A stretch of 64,000 bases of DNA from positions 248,001 to 312,000 of the forward strand of contig NW_025947757.1 of NCBI RefSeq assembly GCF_000764305.2, written 5' to 3'. This DNA comes from Hyalella azteca. Taxonomy: Eukaryota; Arthropoda; Malacostraca; Amphipoda; Hyalellidae. Below, one piece after another: positions 23,515 through 34,599 of this stretch (its first letter is position 1; every line of letters starts with the position of its first letter). The notes beneath the pieces are model-generated. The model had not been told where the DNA came from, did not search any database, and saw only the letters and a list, made by a program, of their open reading frames with translations. A program made the translations under genes and the position numbers.

Positions 23515-23660
23515 TGAAACCGCAGTCCGTGACGGTCGCGCCACCGCCGGCAGCTCGCGTTGGAGAGGCGGTGACGCTGCGCTGCGTGGCACTTGGGTCC
23601 CGACCAGCGGCGGTCATTACGTGGTATAAAGACAACGAGCCTGTCAACCTGGTCGCTAAG
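23515..23660 (+). CDS. Sidestep-like exon: first half of Ig3 (copy 2)
   Basis: Same length and phases as the exon at 17228, with I-T-W-Y instead of I-S-W-Y and a silent GTC to GTT change. Donor AAG|GTAAAC joins in phase 0 to the second-half Ig3 exon at 24776 (NLVAK then SESWASS). As it is adjacent to the only complete second half, this copy is the better candidate for the working exon. The sequence just before its acceptor (AACAAGCTTGTAA) belongs to the 40950-41010 segment, so the junction at about 23504 is abrupt. Confidence 0.92.
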
Positions 23661-24479
23661 GTAAACTATAAAAACATCATAAACTATTAAAAACACATTG
23701 ATTAAAAAATTAATATGGTCATCGTCCAAATTATGAATAGCGAGCGCAACAGAGAAATTCGAATCTCTTTTATCCATTGAAGACTTTTGATAAACTGATC
23801 GACCAGCGAGTTTCTCACCATGTGAATCTATTATCACAATTTCATAGTAATATTACGTGAATCAATCATCACCATTCCAGAGTAATGTTATCTGAATCAA
23901 TTATCAATGTTCCAGAGTAATATTATGCGAATCCTAGCACTCATTAATACAGTGAATACAGTAAAGAGTATTTATAAGCCCATGTTTAAATCTAAAGCTC
24001 AAGAGCTGAAGCAAGGGCAATTTTCATGTGAAGCCTGGAATTGTATATCACATTGAGTCGAACATTCGTACCGTTAATTTCTTCATTGTCATCATTAAAT
24101 GTTTTACTGTGTTGCCAATCAACTCTTCTTATTTTTTTGGACGAAATTATATTTTTACTGCTTCTGTGTGGGTTACAATATGAATATTCCAAATTCTGTT
24201 GTATCTTTTAATGACATTCAGAGTTAATTAATCACTGAATACTTTTTTACGAGTTACAACAATATATACAAAAATTGTACATATTTTATTTACTTTCATC
24301 TTATATTTATAAATAAATCTAAATGTTTTTCATCCATGTACCTTTGTTATTATCAACACAATACATGTACAATAACTATAATTACAACATCTACAAAAAC
24401 GGTGTACAGACATATTTAACTTCCTTACATGTGATATTAATAAATAAATCTATGTATATCTTTTTTATTCACTTACGTT

Positions 24480-24775
24480 TATTATTATCATATACAATAA
24501 CTATAAATACCTTCTCGTGCTAGGGGAAGAGTGAGTCATTACTGACTTACATATGATATTTATAAATAAATTTATATGTTTTCTTTTTTATGCGCCTTAA
24601 TTTGTTATTATTATTTACAATAACTATATAAATACCGTCTCGTGCTTGGGGTAGACTGAATCTTTACTGACTTTCGTATGTTATTCATAAATAAATCTAT
24701 ATGTTTTTTATTTATGCACCTCTATTATTATTATTGTTTACAATAATTATATAAAGACCTTCTCGTGATGGGTAG
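24480..24775 (+). repeat. Array copied from the Ig3b acceptor edge (block 2)
   Basis: Two further ~120-bp units of the block-1 type, ending in GGGGAAGAGTGAGTCATTAC and GGGGTAGACTGAATC, directly followed by the real acceptor GGGTAG at 24770-24775. Confidence 0.85.
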
Positions 24776-24947
24776 AGTGAGTCATGGGCTAGCAGCACCT
24801 CTGAGCTGCCACTGTACACGTCCTCGTCTGTGCTGCTGCTCACGGTCACCGCACGCGACGATGGCAGCGTCATCACCTGCACTGCCACCAACCCTAAACT
24901 GCACCACCAACACCTCCTGCAGAACACCACCCAGCTCAGCGTTATAT
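24776..24947 (+). CDS. Sidestep-like exon: second half of Ig3
   Basis: Phase 0 to phase 1. Reads SESWASSTSELPLYTSSSV, LLLTVTARDDGSVITCTATN, PKLHHQHLLQNTTQLSVI. The R-D-D-G-x-x-I-T-C-x-A-x-N-P motif is the F-strand region of Ig3 in the family, and N-T-T is a glycosylation sequon. The start was chosen because GGGTAG|AGT keeps phase 0 with the previous exon; later AGs do not fit. The donor TATAT|GTGAG joins in phase 1 to the Ig4 start (T+AC gives Tyr). Both edges are copied into neighbouring arrays. Confidence 0.92.
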
Positions 24948-25285
24948 GTGAGTAGAAAAACAGAGCATAACGCTGATCAGCGTTATATGTGAGTAGAAAT
25001 ATAGAGTATAACGTTGTTCAGCGTTATATGTAAGAAGATATGCAGAGTATAACGTTGCTCAGCGTTATATGTGAGCAGAAATACAGAGTATAACACAGAG
25101 CCCATGCCATAAAATATACCGAGCATAACGCAGCTCAGCGTTTTATGTGAAAAGAAAGACAGAGTATAATGCAGAGTGCACACCATAAAATATACAGAAC
25201 ACCACCCAGCTCAGCGTTATATGTGAGCAGAAATACAGAGCATAACGTTGTTCAGCGTTGTATGTGAGCAGAAATATAGAGTGAC
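24948..25285 (+). repeat. Array copied from the Ig3b donor edge (block 2)
   Basis: About eight ~41-bp units like those at 18935, starting directly at the exon end. The unit at 25195-25223 retains a longer part of the exon (CAGAACACCACCCAGCTCAG). Confidence 0.85.
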
Positions 25286-25692
25286 CTAAGGCATGGTGCA
25301 TATTATGATATTGAGTTCTTTGATATGATATTGAGGTGAATATGATATTGATATGATATTGATATTATTATGATATTGAGTCTTTCACCATTCACCATTT
25401 CTTATGAGCATCAGTGTGGCGTGTGACGTCACCGACTCTTTGTAAACACTATATAAAACTTAGCATTACTTATAAAATGAACCTTTGCCTACTTTAGGTA
25501 TATCTGTTCATCAGGCCTTGAACTGCGAATAATATTAGCGATGGTTAGTTTACTCGTAGATAAAGAATTTATTTTTTAATGCGAACATAGAACAAGTTCA
25601 ACTTATTTTTTTCAATAAACCCGTGAAGTGCAGATTCCTGAAATGGCATCGTTCTATGGAGCTCAATAAGAGAGTATTATATTGAAGAGCAG

Positions 25693-25915
25693 AATCTGAT
25701 TAGAGTATGAGCATAATCTCATCAGAGTATTATCATAGTCATATTATGATCAGAGTATGAGCAGAGTATTATCATAGTCAGATCAGGGTATGATAAGAGT
25801 CTGATCAGAGTATGATCAGAGTATGATCAAAGTATGATCAGAGTCTCATCAGAGTATGATCAAAGTATGATCAGAGTCTGATCAGAGTATGAACAGAGTA
25901 TGGCATCAAGCATTT
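25693..25915 (+). repeat. 11-bp array (AGTATGATCAG)n
   Basis: Irregular run of AGAGTATGATC and AGAGTCTGATC words starting exactly where the copy of 20915-21200 ends. Confidence 0.75.
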
Positions 25916-26095
25916 CAAACCAAATTTTGAAAAAAAGCTCAAGCAAAACTCGAGTTTTGCTCGAGCTGAGAGAAAATGCGATTAACTATAAACATCAAAC
26001 CTTGAAATTCTTATTTAATCGTAAAAATATCATGCTCAAGTTTATCTTGGCTTTCTTTTTCAGTCCCTTATACTAAACGAGATTGAGATATTTTT

Positions 26096-26262
26096 AGCGC
26101 ATTTTCTCATTTATGGAAAAAATGCAATATTGTGCTCGCCATGTTCGTCTGTCTGTCTGTCTGTCTGTCTGCCTGTCTGTCTGTCCATCTGTCCGTGACC
26201 TCAAGTTTTCGTCGACGAGAAAATGCGCTCTCTGTCACTCACTGCAGTGAGTACTGAGTTAT
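26096..26262 (+). mobile_element. Foldback/MITE-like element with CTGT core, copy 1
   Basis: Perfect 13-bp inverted repeats AGCGCATTTTCTC (26096) and GAGAAAATGCGCT (26217) enclose TTTATGGAAAAAATGCAATA, TGTGCTCGCCATG and a (CTGT)n run. Outside the right repeat, TCTGTCACTCACTGCAGTGA and GTACTGAGTTAT are shared with the copies at 48341 and 51817. Non-coding. The copy sits 24 bp before the Ig4 exon. Confidence 0.75.
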
Positions 26263-26285
26263 TTTTTTACATGTATGTCCACCAG

Positions 26286-26355
26286 ACCGTCCAATAGTGA
26301 GGGCTGAGCTTGGCAGGTCACTCGACGCTGACCACTTGACCGCGGGAGAAGATTT
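26286..26355 (+). CDS. Sidestep-like exon: start of Ig4, truncated
   Basis: Phase 1 start gives (Y)RPIVRAELGRSLDADHLTAG then E-D. The P-I-V-R-x-E-L-G-R-S-L motif is the family's Ig4 opening. The frame meets TAA at 26357 unless a donor T|GTAACT is used (exon end 26355, phase 2). The family continues here with E-D-(x)-Y-x-E-C; the bases GATTTGTA still encode D-L-Y before a repeated sequence begins, so a break inside the exon is as likely as a splice site. The rest of Ig4, with both cysteines, was not found. Confidence 0.78.
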
Positions 26356-26357
26356 GT

Positions 26358-26612
26358 AACTATACTGGGTGAATGAAAAAAGGTTTATTGCACGCAACAT
26401 GCACAAATTAACCACCCTCCCTGTTTGACCCTTTCCTGGTACAGAGAAGTGCGTTTCGAATCTGATTTCCACTTTCACAACTATACTGGGTGAATGAAAA
26501 AAGGTTTATTGCACGCAACATGCACAAATTAACCACCCTCCCTGTTTGACCGTTTCCTGGTACAGAGAAGTGCGCTTCGAATCTGATTTCTCATGTCAAT
26601 AGTCGCGCTCTG
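26358..26612 (+). repeat. Two tandem copies of a ~125-bp segment breaking Ig4
   Basis: ACTATACTGGGTGAATGAAA then AGGTTTATTGCACGCAAC and GTGCG(T/C)TTCGAATCTGATTTC occur twice in a row with very few differences. The first copy starts within bases of the Ig4 reading frame stop. The opening word is also at 16920. Confidence 0.8.
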
Positions 26613-27545
26613 TATATACTGTATAGAGATACGCATCTTCTCAACCATCACACGTATAGCATCACTCGTCTCGCATCACACGTCTGATAGTGACTCTACA
26701 TTTGAATTCGAGTCCATTTGATATATATAGTAGATGCTATAGTATTTGCCAGGCATTAATTTGAGATTGAGCTCGTGATTTTCCACATGACGAGGTTTAT
26801 TATAGTGTTAAAAATCATCAGGTTTTAGAAAATTATAATAAAATCGTTGTATAACGAACTTTACAAATGCAAGGAATATGTGCATCTCAGAGATGGTAAT
26901 ATTGTGTATTCGTGTATTAATTTATGACATTTGTATTTTACTTACTTTTGGCAAATCAAAACTAGTATTCGAAAAGATGGCGATAAAAACTTTCAGCATG
27001 AGAGCCACAAACGAAGTTATTAATAGGCGCCTTATTCACGCTTTGAAAAGCGTCAGTTGTGATGTTTCCATATCACCTCATGTGAGTTGAGTCTAAGCTA
27101 AAATATAAAAGATATAACACTAAATTCGACTCTGCGATGAAAATCAGATGTCCGATTCAGCAACGTTTTATTTCTTCTGTTGCGAGTAACAGTTTTTGTT
27201 GCTCTGAGAAGAAGTTTAACGTTTTATCGAAACTCATTCGCACTTTTTTGCGACAGAAGTTTCGTTGGGAATAACTATATTGAGGATACGAAGAATCCAC
27301 CAGTTAAAACTTTCAATCCATTTTGCGTCGTTGCACAAATTTCTAAAACTTTTACTTCCATATATGGAACTTCAAACGATGAAATCTTTCAATCACTTAT
27401 TGAAAAAAATAATCCATAAGCTATCTTTTAAAAGTTTACTCCGCGTCTCCATAGGGGGAACTTCAAACGCCGGAATCTGGAGTGGTGCTTTCGGGATCGG
27501 ATTTAGTGCTGCAGAAAGTGTCTAGCCACTAATTCTGTCGGCACC
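26613..27545. other. Intron, nothing recognised
   Basis: Short open frames at 26878-27525 have no Ig, FN3 or other recognisable motifs. The missing remainder of Ig4 was looked for here and not found. Confidence 0.5.
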
Positions 27546-28450
27546 ACGCACAGCGAACCTGTTATCTTGAAGCTTAACTGTGAGTTGTTATCTTAGCTTA
27601 TCTTAAATCTATTGTTTTGAAGCTTATACGGGAGTTGCTATCTTAGCTTATCTTAAATCTACTATCTTGAAGCTTAACTGTGAGTTGTTATCTTATCCTA
27701 TCATAAACCTATTGTGTTGAAACTCAACAGTGAGTTGTTATCTTAGCCTATCTTAAGCCTATTGTCTTGAAGCTCAACTGCCAGTTGTTATCTTAGTCTG
27801 TCTTAAACCTATTGTTTTGATGCTCAACTGTGAGTTGTTATCTTAGCCTTTCTTAAACCTATTGTCTTGAAGCTCAACTGTGAGTTGTTATCTTAGCATA
27901 TTTTTAACCTATTGATTTGATGCTCAACTGTGAGTTGTTATCTTAGTCTATCTTAAACCTATTGTCTTGATGCTCAACTGTGAGTTGTTATCTCAGCATA
28001 TCTTAAACCTATTGTCTTGAAACTCAACTGTGAGTTGCTATCTTAGCCTATCTTAAACCTATTGTCTTGCAACTAAAGTGTAAGTTGTTATCTTAGCCTA
28101 TCTTAAACCTTTTGTCTTGATGCTCAACTGTGAGTTGTTATCTTAACCTATTTTAAACAAGTCTCCTTAAAACTCAATTATGAGTTTTATTCTTGGTTTA
28201 TCTTGAACCTTTCCTCTTAAAACTCAATTGTGAGTTATAATTTTTGTCGATCTTAGATCTTTTCTCTTGAAACTAAACTGTGTGCTTTAATCTTAAATTT
28301 GAAATTTACTTCTGAGTTATCTTAGTCTACCTTGAACTTGTTCTCATGAAATTCTATTGTGATTGGTTACTTCATTCTCTCAAGAACCCTTTCTTCTGAA
28401 ACTCAATTCTGAGTTATAAACTTAGTTCTATTTGAGTCTCTTAATTCCCT
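27546..28450 (+). repeat. ~60-bp tandem array
   Basis: About 15 copies, decaying to the right, of a unit with TTGAAGCTCAACTGTGAGTT, GTTATCTTAGCCTATC and TTAAACCTATTGTC. Each good unit holds CTGTGAGTT, a donor-like word, and TTATCTTAG, an acceptor-like word. Confidence 0.9.
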
Positions 28451-28599
28451 TGAAACTAATTTGTGAATAAAGAGGTTAAAGAGAGAGATTCTAACGCACG
28501 GAGGAGTTGTGATAATTTGGAAATATCTCTTCCGTGTCTTATAATTGGATATATTTTCCCCCCCCCCAAAAAAAATGAGGCGTCTTTCCGTGTTGGCAG

Positions 28600-29208
28600 A
28601 TGCTCCAGAGTGTCGCAGCTCACAGGCCACTTTTTTCATCTACGACCAGCCCATCAACATTACATGTCAAGTCGAGGCGAGTCCACCAGTAGAGAACTTC
28701 GTTTGGAGATGGAACTTTACGAGCGAAGGCTTCAGAATGAGACGATTAAAAGATGTTCACGACAAGACCTCGCAACATTCGAGTCCACCGCTGCGTAGAA
28801 AACTCTTACACGCTGGTCACACGCTGAAAGTTGAGAGAGAATTGAATATAGATGATTACAATTTGTATTCAAGGAGTGACATCAGTGCAAGGATGGCCTT
28901 TCAAATACGCCGGACAAATTTCAGAGTACAGAACAGCGAAAATTCTTCAGCACCGAAAATATTCACTCACTTTCTAAACAACGATACTACTTTCAGGCAA
29001 AATAAGCCTATAAATTTCTTCAACAATAGTTATAAGAACAAAACTAGGAGAAAAAGACATGTGAAGGCCAGCAGCAGTCACCAATGGTCTGTAGTCGAAG
29101 TTTCTGCGCGGTCTGAAGGCGAGGTCGGCACCAATGAACTATTCTGCTACGGGGTCAACGAAATCGGACATCAGCTGCAGCCCTGCAAGTTTACCATCAA
29201 AGTTGGAA
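28600..29208 (+). CDS. Sidestep-like exon: Ig5 with a long basic insertion
   Basis: Phase 1 to phase 1, 609 nt. Starts after TTGGCAG with (D)APECRSSQATFFIYDQPI then NITCQVEASPPVENFVWRW (B-strand Cys and C-strand Trp). It ends with VGTNELFCYGVNEIGHQLQP and CKFTIKVG, the F-strand Cys region and the extra P-C-x-F end typical of Ig5 in Sidestep proteins. Between them is an insertion of about 115 residues, rich in Asn, Arg and Lys, with sequons NSS, NDT, NNS and NKT, and a KTRRKRH site of furin type (RRKR at 29046-29057). The frame stays open throughout, so it is not an obvious retained intron. Donor GGAA|GTAAGT is strong. Confidence 0.9.
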
Positions 29209-31110
29209 GTAAGTTTGAGTACACATTCATACTGCAAAGTCAGACTCTGAAAGAAGTTTCAGTTCGAGTAAAAACGTTCGTATTTTCTTCAATGGTGAGA
29301 AGCGTGCTGTATTGAACATGTTGCTGTAAAATTTTAGGGGAACTTGTTATAATTTTTTTATGTTTTTGTCAGAGACTCCTAAGGACCTTAGATACATAAA
29401 CCACTCTGACACTATTTCCATGCTTCTGTATCTGGTGATGTTGTTTTATCCTGCATGGCCAGCCCATCTTCATCCGCTTTACTCACTCCTCTTAAACAAT
29501 ACTGACAACATACGATGTATTTTGTATAATTATTGTAGTATCTCATACAAACGAAACTCACGTACGCCCTCACAATGAGCGTTTGCGGGCAGTGTTCGGG
29601 CAGAGCAAGGAAAGTAATGAGAGCTTGCGGGGAGCTACGAAAATAAATATTAATAAATGAAAGTGTTCCACTGTATATGCAAAAAATGTTAAAAACTAAT
29701 GTAAACGAAGTACAATTAAACCGAATACTAATGCAAAACCATTTAGAAAAAATAATAAAATACTATACACTTTGAAACTGAATATTGATGAGATGTACCA
29801 AAAAATTGCTCATCCTCTTCTAATTTCCATATACGTCAAAATAATACTACCAGTGATTTCCATTATTCGAACATTGACCGATAGCTACAATTTGACTTGC
29901 GATCTTACATTGTCCGCGTGGGTTGAAAAATTTCAGTCTCGATGCGTGCATGGATAACTATTTTTATAATAGGATTGTTACATTTTATTCTGTGCCTCTT
30001 TTCTTGCCTTTCAGTTCAATTTAAACTTACGTTTCTAGTAGAAACATTTTTCCTCATTTCCCGGTTTTAAATCAATTTAGTCCTAATTTACCTTGGTTTG
30101 AGTTGCGCGTCAGTTTTTTGTGATAAACTAACGCACTTATTAACAAATAATTAAGCTATTAATTAAGCTAGACTTGACTTTTCCTCTGCACGTTACATGA
30201 GAACTTTTTTCTATTAGGCACTGATATATGGATATTAAAGTTTAAGCAAGCATATAAGCATATTTAAGCATATATTTATAATAAGATTAAGTATTTAAGC
30301 ATATAAGTATTTAAGTAGTTAAGCATATTTATAATAATATTATAAAATATGTTGCGAGATAATTTATCATTATATTTTTTAAATATTTTAATTCACTTAT
30401 GCATTATAGGCAATTTTTCGCTTATTGAAAGAATGAGGTCTATTTGTGTATTTTAAACGCAACGTTCGATTGAACGCTAGCAAGGAAATCCTGGTTACAT
30501 GGTTACTTGCCAGTTCTTAATTCTTCCTATTATTGAAAAAAGCTTAATACGAATGTTCAAAACGTCAGCGTTGAATCACAATGTACAAGGACGGGTTATA
30601 TAAAATAAAAACAATGATTGATCTGATAATGAGAAACAAACACTAACCTTTGTTTATTGACATGCCAGTTCCTGAATTTTCCACTCATCGAACTTATTTG
30701 GAGACGAATGTTTACAACGTTATCGTTGCACTATAATATCAAGCATAGTTGTATATTACACTCGTAAAAGCAACGCTTGATTTAATCCCAGTAAACAGTC
30801 CCTTTATGTGTTTGTTTAGTAAACGAGTTCTTTGTCAGCTTGTTTAAAAGGAAGAAATTTACTGATTACTAGAGCTACAATCAAATCAATTGTTGTTTCT
30901 TTAACAAACAAATCCTTTATATGTTAATTTAAGAAACAAATTCTTTTTTGCTTGAGCAACAAAAGAATAATTTTTTGAAAAAATTAACAAATACTTTCCT
31001 TGTTTTGTTATCAAATAAATATTATGTTTGTTAACAAACCAATAGTTTGTTTAACAAACAAAATCTTTTATTGGTTTAATAAATAAATTTTGCTACTTAT
31101 CTTTTCACAA
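29209..31110. other. Intron, nothing recognised
   Basis: AT-rich, about 1.9 kb. A small tract of ATTTAAGCATATA words at 30240-30320 is the only structure noticed. Confidence 0.6.
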
Positions 31111-32220
31111 ACAAATGCAATGTATGTTTGGTTAATTAACAGACAAATACTTTGTTCAATAAACAAATCCTTTGTTTAACAAACAATTCCTTTGTTTAAC
31201 AAATAAATCCATTGTTTAACAAACAATTCCTTCGTTTAACAAGCAAATCCTTTGTTTAACAAACAATTCCTTTGTTCAACAAGCAAGTCTTTTGTTTAAA
31301 AACAAATCCTTTGTTTAACAAACAAATCATTTGTTTAATAAACAAATCCTTTGTTTAACAAACTAATCTATTGTTCAACAAGCAAGTCCTTTGTTTAACA
31401 AACAAATCTATTGTTCAACAAACAAATCCTTTGTTTAACAAACAAATTTTTTGTTTAGCAAACAAATCCTTTGTTTTACAACAAATCTTTCGTTTAACAA
31501 ACAAATCCTTTGTTCAACAAGCAAATCCTTTGTTTAGCAACAAATCCTTTGTTTAAAAACAAATCTTTCGTTTAACAAACAATTCCTTTGTTCAACAAGC
31601 AAATCCTTTGTTTAGCAACTAATCCTTTGTTTAACAAACAAATCCTTTGTTTAATAAACAAATCCTTTGTTTAAAAACAAATCTTTCGTTTAATAAACAA
31701 TTCCTTTGTTCAAAAAGCAAGTCTTTTGTAACAAACAAATCTTTTGTTTAACAAACAAATCCTCTGTTTAACAAACAAATCCTTTGTTCAACAAGCAAAT
31801 CCTTTGTTTAGCAACAAATCCTTTGTTTAACAAACAAATCTATTGTTTAAAAAACAAATCCTTTGTTTAATAAACAAGTCTTTTGTTTAACAAACAAATC
31901 TATTGTCCAACAAACAAATCCTTTGTTTAACAACCAAATCTATTGTTTAAAAAACAAATCCTTTGTTTAATAAACAAGTCTATTGTTTAACAAACAAATC
32001 TATTGTCCAACAAACAAATCCTTTGTTTAACAAACAAATCCTTTGTTTAATAAACAAATCCTTTGTTTAACAAACAAATCCTTTGTTAAACAAACAAATC
32101 CTTTGTTTAACAAAGAAACCCTTTGTTCAACAAATAAATCCTTTGCTTAACAAACATATCCTTTATTTAACAAACAAATCCTTTGTTCAACAAACAAATC
32201 TTTTGTTTAACACAAAGCCT
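31110..32220 (+). repeat. ~21-bp self-complementary minisatellite
   Basis: About 50 units of the form AACAAACAAATCCTTTGTTT. AAACAAA and TTTGTTT in each unit are complementary, so single strands can fold repeatedly. The array ends about 18 bp before the acceptor of the first FN3 exon. Confidence 0.95.
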
Positions 32221-32237
32221 CTGTTTGCACCCCCCAG

Positions 32238-32353
32238 TAGCGCCGCCCCCGCTCTCGTCATGCCGGCTGCTCAACATCACGTCCTCGTCGCTATCTGTGA
32301 CGTGCGATAAGCCGGACACGTCGGTGGCCGGCGCCTCCATCTACCGGGCCGAG
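32238..32353 (+). CDS. Sidestep-like exon: first half of FN3 domain
   Basis: Acceptor CACCCCCCAG, phase 1, (I)APPPLSSCRLLNITSSSL then SVTCDKPDTSVAGASIYRAE, donor GAG|GTAATA, phase 0. P-P-x-L-x-x-C and L-x-V-x-C followed by the A-S-I-Y strand is the pattern of the membrane-proximal FN3 of this family. The preceding Ig5 exon ends phase 1, so A+TA gives Ile and the frame continues. Confidence 0.88.
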
Positions 32354-32459
32354 GTAATACTTGATATACTGGGCCTTGTATGTTCTGAAAAATCAGTGGA
32401 TCATGATGATACACTTGAATGAATCACGAGTGTGAACCTGGTCAAAAATCGGTAGCCAG

Positions 32460-32870
32460 TGAACAATGTGGTTTACTCGTTCAAAATGTACAATGTGGTT
32501 TATTTGTTCAAAATGTACAACATAGATGACTCGTTCTAAATGTACAATGTGGTTTACTCGTTTAAAATCTACAATGTGGTTTACTCGTTTAAAATCTACA
32601 ATGTGGTTTACTCGTTCTAAATGTACAATGTGGTTTACTCGTTCAAAATGTACAACGTGGTTTACTCGTTCAAATTGTACAACGTGGTTCACTCGTTCAC
32701 AATGTACAATGTGGTTTACTCGTTCAAAATATAAATTGTAATTTACTCGATCAAAATGTACAATGTAGATTACTCGTTCAAAATGTACAATGTTGCTTAC
32801 TCGTTCAAAATGTACAATGCGGTTTACTCGTTCAAAATGTACAATGTGGTTTACTCGTTCAAGATCTTCA
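32460..32870 (+). repeat. 27-bp minisatellite
   Basis: About 15 units of AATGTGGTTTACTCGTTCAA plus AATGTAC. Since 27 is a multiple of three, open frames on both strands (32393-32884) are by-products. Confidence 0.95.
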
Positions 32871-34409
32871 ATGTGGCGGAACATGTAGGAAGAAAGTGTA
32901 AAATATGTAGGCTATCCTGACGTAACTCCCGTGGGCAAAAAGTCCTAACCATAATCTAACGTATTAATCTAATCAAATGAGGTTGGTATTGGTTAGATAT
33001 TAGGTTCTGGTCCTGGTCGACCAAGTTCTGAATGGGTAAAATGGTACGTGGGTAAAACAATTATGCTTGTCGTATTTTTGCTTCTGGGTTTTTTCAGATT
33101 TTGCAAACCTCTCTGATTTATGGTGTTTACTTTCTAAAAGAAAATACTTCCTCTTAAATACTTCCTGAAAATGCTTCTGGCTCAATAATTTTGACCCGTT
33201 AATTGGATCCAGATTGTTCATACTGAACTGATAAAAAACAGTCTACATTGTTCATTATTGGATAGCTCCGTCCAGGTCAAAAAGTCTACGGATTGTACAA
33301 ATATAAACTCACTTTACTAACCTACTTAATCTGTTTTGGTCATCTACTGAATATGGAACCGAACATTATGCACATTGGTAAATAACAGATATATATTTAT
33401 CTATCAATTAACAACAATCATTAAGCACCACTGAATTCATGCGCACATTATAATCACAATATTACCAGAACTGATTTAACCACGTACTGCTGTGGTGGAT
33501 CACGCATAAGTGATAAATAAGAAAAATTCGTGGGCAAATTCACATCGGTGATAGATCAAAACTAAAATGACAGATTTCACAAATTCAGTTGCAATTTCTA
33601 AAATTGTTCCTCGAAAAAGCTTGACTCGAAGTCACACTTTGCGACCAAGAGCGCCCTTCTGCTTGCAGCCGCGGGCATCTCCAATTTCCATTCTCAAATT
33701 TGACGACAGGCAAAAAAAAATCAGAAAAACAATATCTTATTGTTATTGTTAAAATAAATACTTGTTGAAACATAAACGTATGAAATACTGACAATCATGA
33801 CAGTTAAATTCAAAAAATTCGCGTTGTGTAATTTTAAATTCATCGTAAAATTTTTTTATTTTCTTGACAATGACAACGACATCGAAATTATTAAAATCAA
33901 ATCATTACCTAGGTCATGTTATAAGATAATTTAAATCGCGAACCCAAGGGAAATTTAATTCTTCGTGCATTAGTATTGGAGACCAAAATGGGCTGTTCTT
34001 CAAAGGATTCGATATACGAATTTTGTTCAAAAGAGAAATGAAATATTTTCATTTACGCCCCGTTCAGTCCAGAATATAAAGTTAAAAAAAATACCATGCA
34101 CGCTTTTATTTACGAGAGCGCGGTGTACAAAACTTGATCTTGAATCCATCGATCCAGTGAAAGATTTGCGAGTTTAAATTTTTTGCCACTCAATTCTGCG
34201 CACTACGGGGGCAGAAACTCCTTCGTGAGTTGAATAATAATTACACTCAATCTTAAACTTACGATTCTCGATCCTGGAGGAACATTGATCGAACTACTCC
34301 AGTCTTGAATTCTGACGGCACGCAATATAAGATCTTTGAATTCGGGAGCAGAAGTTCTTACGCAAGTTAGGGAGTGCAAACTTGCATAATTCTCTTCTGT
34401 GGCACGCAG
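32871..34409. other. Intron, nothing recognised
   Basis: About 1.5 kb of AT-rich sequence. Short open frames at 33000-33220 and 33567-33794 show no domain features. Confidence 0.55.
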
Positions 34410-34590
34410 GTCTACCTGGAGTCTGGGGAGCTTCTGGCCAACGTTACCTCGAGCTGGCCCAGCTTTAGGGTAAACGAGCTGGATCCTGCAACGACGTACA
34501 GCATTAAAGTCTACGTTTCAACGGGACCATCGACGTCTGTGCCAATACTTGTATCGGCTCTGACGTCTTCTACATCACCTACTTATGCTG
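34410..34590 (+). CDS. Sidestep-like exon: second half of FN3 domain
   Basis: Phase 0 after CGCAG. Reads VYLESGELLANVTSSWPSF, RVNELDPATTYSIKVYVSTG, PSTSVPILVSALTSSTSPTY. F-x-V-x-x-L-x-P-x-T-x-Y-x-I-K-V-Y-x-S-x-G is the classical FN3 E-F strand pattern. The end is placed at CTG|GTTGGT, a weak donor, because phase 1 fits the next exon (G+TG gives Val) and the frame runs into a stop soon after. Confidence 0.88.
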
Positions 34591-34599
34591 GTTGGTGTT

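Noticed and set aside
27180..27525. Frames proposed as the rest of Ig4
   Set aside because: No cysteine-tryptophan-cysteine pattern of an Ig domain and no fitting splice phases.
31110..32220. CRISPR-like regular repeat
   Set aside because: Units are contiguous without unique spacers, the context is eukaryotic introns, and no cas genes are present.
32393..32884. 163-codon minus frame with HFERVNHIV repeats
   Set aside because: By-product of a 27-bp minisatellite.
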